A stretch of DNA of 64,000 bases. Source: Steromphala cineraria (Eukaryota > Mollusca > Gastropoda > Trochida > Trochidae). Positions 56,952 to 64,000 of this stretch are shown here, one piece after another. Position 1 is the first letter of the stretch; the number at the start of each line of letters is the position of its first letter. The notes under the pieces are model-generated. The model did no database searches. It was given only the letters and a program-made list of their open reading frames with translations, and was not told the DNA's origin. The stretch is from positions 58,234,987 through 58,298,986 of the forward strand of contig OU744726.1 in NCBI GenBank assembly GCA_916613615.1, given 5' to 3'. A program made the position numbers and the translations under genes.

Positions 56952-57866
56952 ATTATAGGTAAAAAAGTCCTCGGTAAAAAAGTCCTCGGAAAAAAAGTAT
57001 CAGTAAAAAAGTATTTGGAAAAAAAGTCCTTATTATTGTAAAAACAGATTAAAATGATCTTAACATAAATTTTAAGGTAAAGAAAACATAAGATTTAGTT
57101 AGAGTATTTAGTGCCAATTTAATTGTGAATTTACCACAATGGTTATACTCCAGGAAGTAGTCAGAGTACTGTTTGCCAATTACAATGTTATTTTAACATT
57201 AGGTATAATCCGGGAAGTAGTGAGAGTACTGTTTGCTAATTACAATGTGATTTTAACACAGTGGGTATAATCCAGGATGTAGTGAGAGTACTGTTTGCCA
57301 ATTACAATGTGAGTTTAGCCGATTGAATCTAAGCATTTTGAGCTGATTAAATCAACTCATAAATTGAAAATTGGCTTCTGATGAAGATATAAAAGCATTT
57401 CCAATACATTACAATACTATCTCGTCATGGAAGTCATTCCTACCAACAAGGGTGGTTTGAAGCTAGTGTTAGATGGCCACATGTACACTAAACATGCAAC
57501 CCGCAAAACAAAGATTGTTTGGAAATGCAGCCGCAAGTCAAGTATTAACTGTCAGGGCCTGGTTTGGACTGACTTCGGAATGAAAACCCGGTAGTAAGCA
57601 AGACTCATAACCACTCTGGTGATGATGTTCAAGTATCACTGACCAAACTCCGTATGTCAATGAAAAGAAGAGCAGCCCAGACCAAAGATAAACCAGGCCA
57701 AATCTATAAAAAAATGTCTTGTCTATTACATTGTATTATGTGAATAAATGAGTTTATAACCCCAAACTAAGTTTTTAGTACTTTTTTTCCGAATACTTTT
57801 TTTCCTAGGTAAATTTGATACTTTTTTACCGATACTTTTTTACCGAGGACTTTTTTTCCGAACACC
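56952..57866 (+). mobile_element. Mutator-like element, 915 bp, carrying a FLYWCH zinc finger
   Basis: It is flanked by a perfect 9-bp direct repeat, TGCCGATAG at 56943-56951 and 57867-57875. The ends are built of degenerate GGTAAAAAAGTCCTC units: at least five at the left and five, inverted, at the right. Inside are three imperfect units of about 62-70 bases (57110-57315) and a zinc-finger gene fragment. FLYWCH fingers are known from Mutator-like transposases, which agrees with the 9-bp duplication. Confidence 0.75.
57427..57743 (+). pseudogene. FLYWCH-type zinc-finger fragment with one frameshift
   Basis: The first frame (57427-57591) gives GGLKLVLDGHMYTKHATRKT, then IVWKCSR and NCQGLVW before TAG. 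The second frame (57591-57743) takes over with SKTHNHSGDD and a basic tail KLRMSMKRRAAQTK, ending at TGA. Together they show the order of the FLYWCH finger: GG, Y, W-K-C, C and H-N-H. The finger binds zinc and DNA in its family. No transposase DDE domain follows, so this is a broken, captured or residual piece. Confidence 0.7.
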
Positions 57867-57875
57867 TGCCGATAG

Positions 57876-60470
57876 TATTGAAGTTTGATTTGACATAAGG
57901 ATGATTTTATTCGGCAACTATCTATCTGACTATCTTGGAAAACAGTAACATTTAACTATTACACCAATTTATCAACAAGAATAATAGACTCTCTTGACTT
58001 AACTTTGATTTATTTTATTATCTGAGGCTGCAGCCAGAATATTAGAACAAAGTCGTAGGATAATAGCTATTTATTCTGTTATCTTAAAAAACTACACAAT
58101 TGAACGGGTGCACTCACATGTAAGAAGAGGATTCTGCCAGTTCAAAACAAGTATATTTTGTTGAAGTTATTCAAGACCGATTATTATTCTAAAATGAGTG
58201 ATCTCTTTAAAAACTATTTTTCAAATTGTTACCTATGTACGGATTGTGTTCATCGATATGATGTTATTATCCGCAAATTATCTTGGTTTTCTGAAGGACA
58301 CGCATTTGAATAAGCCTATTGGTTGTTTGCGTATCCTATTTCATGTATGATTAACATTACTTTTTGTCCTGTTACTTTTTTTCCGATCACCTTAACATGC
58401 ACATATATGTTTAAACCAACTTATTCAATACTGTACTGTTGTGATGTTAGCATAAATGAAGATTGTATAAAACATTTTGGTTACAAAACTATACTATACA
58501 GAATTTGAAAATCTGAAGCTACACGACAATGAGTGTTAATATTGTTTCATCTGATAAAACATAATGACTGTTCAATTCTATTCCGCTGGGTCATTTTAGA
58601 TTCGAAAACATTTCTCTAAGACAAAACAGCTCATTGCTCGATAGGAACAAGATAATGATTCAGCCAATCAACGACCGCATGTCATAAAGGGGAATTCCCC
58701 GGTCACAATGACCGCACCTCGTTTCGCCGGCGCCTAGTCCGTGTCACGTGACCTCTTTCCTCGGCTATGGCATTACGTAACTGCTGGTCAATTAGGTGTG
58801 AAAGCTTAGAAGTACTAGTTCCCCTTTAATGACGCCCGGTCACAAAAAGGGGGCGTGACTAGTCATGCATTCACTGGTTTGTGGCCAGACAAGTCTAAGC
58901 GACCCATCAAAAGTGGCTTCCATTACCAAACTGAACAATTACAGCCTGATCCTTTGAATTTTCAAAACTGATTCTGTACCTATCCGTCGAATAACGCTTG
59001 GGTGATTTTATGACGATCGTTCGAAGTTTGACGATCAAGAGACACTGGGAGAATCTAAGTTAATAAATGAAGTAGGCTACAGTACCGATCCGTCGAATGG
59101 ATTTTTCTATCCTAAAACTATAAATTCGACGAAACGGTATGCGACTAACTGAACATATTTGAGTAGCGACCTTTGACGCACTATACAATATTGTAATCAG
59201 ACTTTCATATATTCCAAAGAAATAGAAAAAAATATGTTTGTGGTTATTAGAACTTTCAAAAGAGTTTCCTTTCATTTTCGAGATGAAGACTTAGTGTTTC
59301 CGGGAGATTGGGGTGTTGGCACAATAATATAACAATCTAAAAAACGACTGCAGGTGGTAATTATTCGTGCTGATAGATTGGTTGTGTAACCAAGTGAGAC
59401 ACAAATATTCTGTGTGTCTGTTTGTCTGACATCGTGTACATACAACGGGTGTACATGTGTATGTCTCGGTGATTAGCTAGCTCCCTCGGTGAATCAGGAT
59501 TTACTTAGAAGAGACAGACCGACGAGTTTATTCATGTGACACTCGTCTCGTAGTTACATAACATCGGGATTGGTTGTAATTCTAGTGAACATTTCGGGAA
59601 AACATAAGAAATGATTGAATGTAAATATGTCATGAATTAACATTTGGCTGTATTAAGTTCCTGTAAATGCTGCTATTGAACAATTGACACTGTTTCAATA
59701 ACTGAATTTTAATATACCACTGTTTGTGTCGCTATGCTACATTACGGGTTCATGTTATTCAGAAACATCATTATCATCAAATTTAGGAATTATTAGATAT
59801 CAGACTCTTGCTTTTTTATATCAAAAATCATTATTACATTATTTATATCTTTTTTTTCAGTGGATCGTTTGTAATTTGATGCAAAAAAAAAATAGAATAA
59901 TTATAAGATAAGTCGTTAATGTCATTTTCTTACTATCATATATGTCTAACGTATTATGATAATCTCTTTCAACATCATAGATGACATTATTGATTTAGGT
60001 TTTATCAAATATGAGAAGTGTTCAGTAAATCCTTTTTGCCCAATACCAGAAACTGTCGTCGTTTAGTGTTTGCACAATTAATCCTGACACTAACTCATCC
60101 TTTTTAAAAAGTATATCAATGAATGATCGCCTGAGTTCAAAAGACATTATTTTTTATGGAAGCAGTCTTAATATATGACACAACATACAAGACACAGTGA
60201 TGACGCCATTGTCACTCAATACATACCGACAAACTGGTCACCGGCGGTAACATAGAGTGATCATGTGATATACCACTTTCATCAGTGATTAGGAATGTGT
60301 ATCCCTCATCAGTTCTTATCGTTAAGGAGGACTAAAATGGTCTATAGCCACTTTGGGGATTCATGAAAAGGGGCTTGCAATTTGAATTATATTCAACTTT
60401 GAATTTTCGAAAGAACGACGGTAACCTGCCTAAATAAAGCTTTTCAAATACACTGATATTTACTTTTAAT
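57876..60470. other. non-coding stretch, AT-rich
   Basis: TACTTTTTTTCCGATCACC at 58373-58391 resembles an isolated end of the nearby Mutator-like family. No exon with a phase-compatible partner was found. Confidence 0.5.
58670..58870. other. GC-rich patch with CACGTG and GGTCACA motifs, unexplained
   Basis: A more GC-rich stretch than its surroundings contains AAAGGGGAATTCCCCGGTCA on the left and CCCCTTTAATGACGCCCGGTCA on the right. The two sides could be partly inverted ends of a small element. No coding frame is seen. Confidence 0.25.
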
Positions 60471-60479
60471 AATGTACCT

Positions 60480-60661
60480 TTCATGATCTCATTTTATGTA
60501 CTATATTTATGTATTATATCTTAACATTGTATTTATATGTATATTTTATGTGTCTCTCATAAATCACTAAGTGATTGGTCGTAGTTACTTTGTACAAACT
60601 ATCTGTATTTTACACTTTTATGTAACCTACGAGTGAGACAGAAATAAATCTTCTTCTTCTT
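60480..60661 (+). mobile_element. possible 3' end of a LINE-like element with (CTT)n tail
   Basis: An AT-rich stretch ends GTGAGACAGAAATAAATCTT followed by CTTCTTCTTCT. AATAAA before a simple-repeat tail suggests a non-LTR 3' end. No coding sequence is seen. Confidence 0.35.
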
Positions 60662-61540
60662 CTACACTGCCTAATTAGCCGCGGCGAACAGAATCTGTGG
60701 TCACTGAAGCGTGTCACGAGCGTATCTACCTTCTATGACGTAGGAGAAGGGGAGTAGTTTCAACGTGTAATGACACCCTTTTCATCGTTCATTTTACATA
60801 CAAATAGTTACAAAATACATTCAAGTTTTATTTATTCCGAAAGCATAGATATCCGACGGCTCAATAATAGTTTATTCAAGCTAATTTTTTAATTGTATAA
60901 ACATGTCGCATTGTATATTTCAAAACCCTATAAATGACGCAACAAGGCTTCATCTTGATAAAATTTCATTGTTATATTGGCACCGTTGTGGCTAGACTTG
61001 TCTGTTTAAAGTGATAATCTGATGGTCTGTTGTTTGCTGAATCTTACATAACTTACACTGACTGTTTTTTTTTTATGGTGACAAATAACAAATTGTTTAT
61101 ATTTTCAGTGACCAAACCGAATATTTTCTAAAAAAGAATACCTAAATAATGTTACATTTTTGTGAGTTTACTGCAAAATAAAGATTTATTCGAAAGAGCC
61201 ATTAGACGGTGGATAATTGTACCATGGTGATATGAATGGAAAGGAAAAGTGTGGACGGTTAAATGTTATTTATCATGATATCTTTATTTTTATGAAAAAT
61301 ATAGACGCCACAGTGAATAATCTATAGTAAGTTATGATCAATATCCGTATTTTTACAACACATGTCAAGAATAGAATAATTAAACATACATTATTGTTAC
61401 AGCAGTGATTGATATATTTATGATATATAAGGTTTCGATTCGTATTGAAAATGCACCAATGTTATATTTGGGATCATCACATGCCGCATAATGGTACAGT
61501 CACATCCATCAAAGCGAATCCGCAAACAAAATTGACTCAC

Positions 61541-61600
61541 CGTTTTATAAAGTTCGAGTTTAGCGTATTTCTTAGATGTTAATGTAACTGCTTCTGCCAT
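61541..61600 (-). CDS. possible first coding exon of an unrecognised gene
   Basis: AAAATGGCAG is a strong start context, followed by 20 codons (MAEAVTLTSKKYAKLELYKT) and ACG|GTGAGT in phase 0. No matching phase 0 exon is evident downstream on the minus strand to 48716, and the phase does not fit the first visible exon of the beta-helix gene. Confidence 0.4.
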
Positions 61601-64000
61601 TTTTATAAATCAGAATTTAACACATAAATGGTTTAGGTTTTAAGGGGGTTTATCTCCGGACATTATGGTAGATACGCAAGTGGCGACAGGCCTGGTCACG
61701 CTCTAATGAGTTTTCAAAGTGTTCGCCTGGTTATTTCGGCTGCGCTCTAAAACCGCCCATTCCCATAGATAACGGTACTGGCAATAACGATCTATCATTC
61801 CTGGAAAAAATACATTACATAACCTACTCAGCAATATCAGACAATAAAAAACACCAATCCGGTCACCGGCGTTGATATGAAATGGGTATGTGATATACCG
61901 CTTTGATCGCTGAATAGGACTTTGATGTTTCCGACTTTGAATCTACAGATGTATGTGCGTTCAGATTGTACAGCCGAGCTGTAGGCGACGCTGAATAATG
62001 GATGGTAAAACAGTGTTCTCCTCCCCCCTCCCCAATTAAATCAGTGCAGCAAAATGACACAACAACGGTAAAACATACTATGTTTCGATTCCTTTTTAAT
62101 TTCGTGAAACAATCGGGACTTTATTGCCCCTAACATAACCGGAAGTCTTTCTTGTGGTGATTTGTCTCCTAGAGCGAGACAGTAGGACAGCGAGATGTTT
62201 GGTAGTGAAGCGGGTCAAGGGTCAATTAACGAAGTAAGGTCGGCGGCCTTTGTAACAGGCATGTAGGCAAAGCAATACACAATATAGAGGAAAATAGGGG
62301 CAACCCCCCACCCTAAAGTAAACGAGATGAAGCTGCTGAGTTCTCCAAATCAAGTTCAAATGTCCTTGAATGAAATGAACAGGGCCGATCAACAGACAGA
62401 GAGAGAAAATAAGTCACGTGCTGGGTTACATAGAACATTTACAAATAGATAAAACAAATTAAAACAATATTAGAATCTTTAGCATTACATACATATATAT
62501 TTTGTTAAAGAAAACCACATAAGAGCCAATCGTTGATATGAGGGTTATGAGAGACTACAACATATGAAATATAAATACAACAATATTGACTATGAAATAT
62601 ATTTAACCTTACATAAAACATATTTTCCGTTTTCTGAAATAAGTCTGCAGGTTTTGGCAACAATACATAAAAACTCTGGACTGAACATTATAAAGCTATA
62701 TTGAAAGGCACAAAATCTTGACAAATTTCCACATTAATAGATTAAATCTCTTGTCTATGGTATGTATACTGTGGACAATAGAACATGGTACTCAACTTTA
62801 ACAGCGTTAAAACAAATATAAGACATATACTCTTTCAGCTAATGGTAAATTAGTAAAACGTCTCGTTTTAACTCGCTTTGGGGCCACCCCTCATCAGAAT
62901 TGCGCCATGTATGTATGTATGTATATGTTTATATAGTAGAGTATGTCTTTATATATTAAACAAATATAATAATCTTTTTTGATCATTTATTATTTACTTG
63001 TACATGTATATCACTGCCTCTTACATATTACCCTTCTTTGAGAGGCATGATATAAGTTGGAATGACAGTAATGCAGAGGAATATATGGATGACAACTTCT
63101 TTGTTCATTGCATGCGGCTTTTCAACACAGATTCTTGTAAACTTTGCATTCAATGAACAAGGAAGTTGTTATCCATATATTCCTCTGCATTATTCTCGAT
63201 GAGTGGAGGTGACATTCACGCGGGGTCGACGAGATTTTTGCCGATTTTTAATCCGCGTACTTAAATGGTTGATCCCACTTAAATTGTTGATCCCACGTGT
63301 ATGAACCTGAACCATTTTAAAGTACAAGACTTTTGACATACTGATAACTGGTAATTTGGCAGCAACACTGAATGACTCGATCAATAAACTACTTGTTAAA
63401 CCTGTAAAAGATTAACGTTTTTGAAAAATCAATGCGGTATATGACACCATCGGTCAGAAGTCGCTGTTGTACATACAAATTAATTCGTAAACTTTTCTCT
63501 GACTGTTTCTATCGGGTGTTATCATAATTATAAACTTACCCGTGAAAACATAAACACTGTAATATTTACATTCATGACAGAATTACAAAATCTACATAGA
63601 GGTTGTCTCTTCTCATTAAAGGTATGCGGCCCGGAAGGTGAAATTCTCAAAATTCTCAATTCGCATATAAATTAATGCAAATATATCGGCAAAACTGATC
63701 ACAGATAATCAATATTACATATGTGTTCTTGTTCTATTTCAGTTATACCTTGAAAATAGACCATTAGACTTGATTTGATGGAAACATTTTATATTACTAC
63801 TGCTACTGGTTGTACCGTTTCAGTTATGCCTTACCATACTGGCATGTGAGATTGTCACGATGATTGATAAGCCATCTTTATTTCTTCAAAATGTATTAAA
63901 AAAAAGGTTGTGCACACAAAGAATTAAAATGTACAGTTTTGAAAAAATATTTGAAAATGACAGTCATATACCAATAATACCACTTTCTCCCATTGTGTCC
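61601..64000. other. right flank, no gene recognised
   Basis: The hairpin at 63069-63192 is the only clear structure. A segment GGTCACCGGCG...ATGTGATATACC at 61861-61900 resembles 60239-60280 weakly, perhaps an old dispersed repeat. Confidence 0.5.
63069..63192. mobile_element. 124-bp hairpin element
   Basis: Arms 63069-63114 and 63147-63192 (46 bases, three mismatches) begin TAATGCAGAGGAATATATGG and surround a 32-base spacer. It is a small MITE-like foldback with no coding capacity. Confidence 0.7.

Overview
The window looks like a piece of an AT-rich, intron-rich invertebrate genome, most likely a mollusc or another lophotrochozoan. The reasons are long introns, sparse coding, canonical GT-AG exons, SRCR/parallel-beta-helix receptor exons, Crypton-type recombinase, tRNA-derived SINE tails, and many short inverted-repeat elements carrying about 170-bp internal tandem arrays. 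The species call is inference; nothing in the sequence names it.

Layout. Three multi-exon genes can be assembled by eye from phase-compatible exons, all on the minus strand. (1) 60-10426: the 5' end (278 codons, seven exons) of a gene with beta-propeller-like strands; it runs off the left edge and I do not recognise the family. (2) 18807-27129: a four-exon gene for a 164-residue multi-span membrane protein, family not recognised. (3) 33507-48716: thirteen exons (2357 residues visible, 5' end missing) of a large type I membrane protein with four parallel-beta-helix modules, two split SRCR domains, two EGF-like repeats, a Ser/Thr-rich stalk and a C-terminal membrane helix. Its nearest known architecture is protein bark beetle/Anakonda of epithelial tricellular junctions. 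A possible first exon of another gene lies at 61541-61600 (minus), and a weak plus-strand exon candidate at 52869-53075.

Mobile DNA fills much of the rest. There is a Crypton tyrosine-recombinase ORF with all catalytic residues (28277-29281); two Mutator-like elements in opposite orientation with 8-9-bp target duplications, one carrying a frameshifted FLYWCH zinc finger (56088-56777 and 56952-57866); two palindromic MITEs with 9-bp target duplications (9688-10046, 27613-27955); four copies of a TTAA-flanked MITE, one with its pre-insertion site preserved in a nearby duplicate; a 2.45-kb pogo/Tigger-like element (3371-5823); several hairpin elements; SINE pieces and LINE-like 3' tails.

Tandem repeats: 169-bp array (about 860-3060), 49-bp and about 30-bp arrays (16085-17530), composite ATTC/ATCC satellite (21240-22640), 35-bp minisatellite (29936-30226), a 305-bp duplication that copies a coding exon end in frame (38180-38776), a microsatellite abutting a splice donor (45404-45640), about 170-bp array (49075-50160), pentanucleotide array (50756-50932) and 32-bp GC-rich array (51378-51586). 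The three genes show no evident functional link; they are neighbours separated by repeats.
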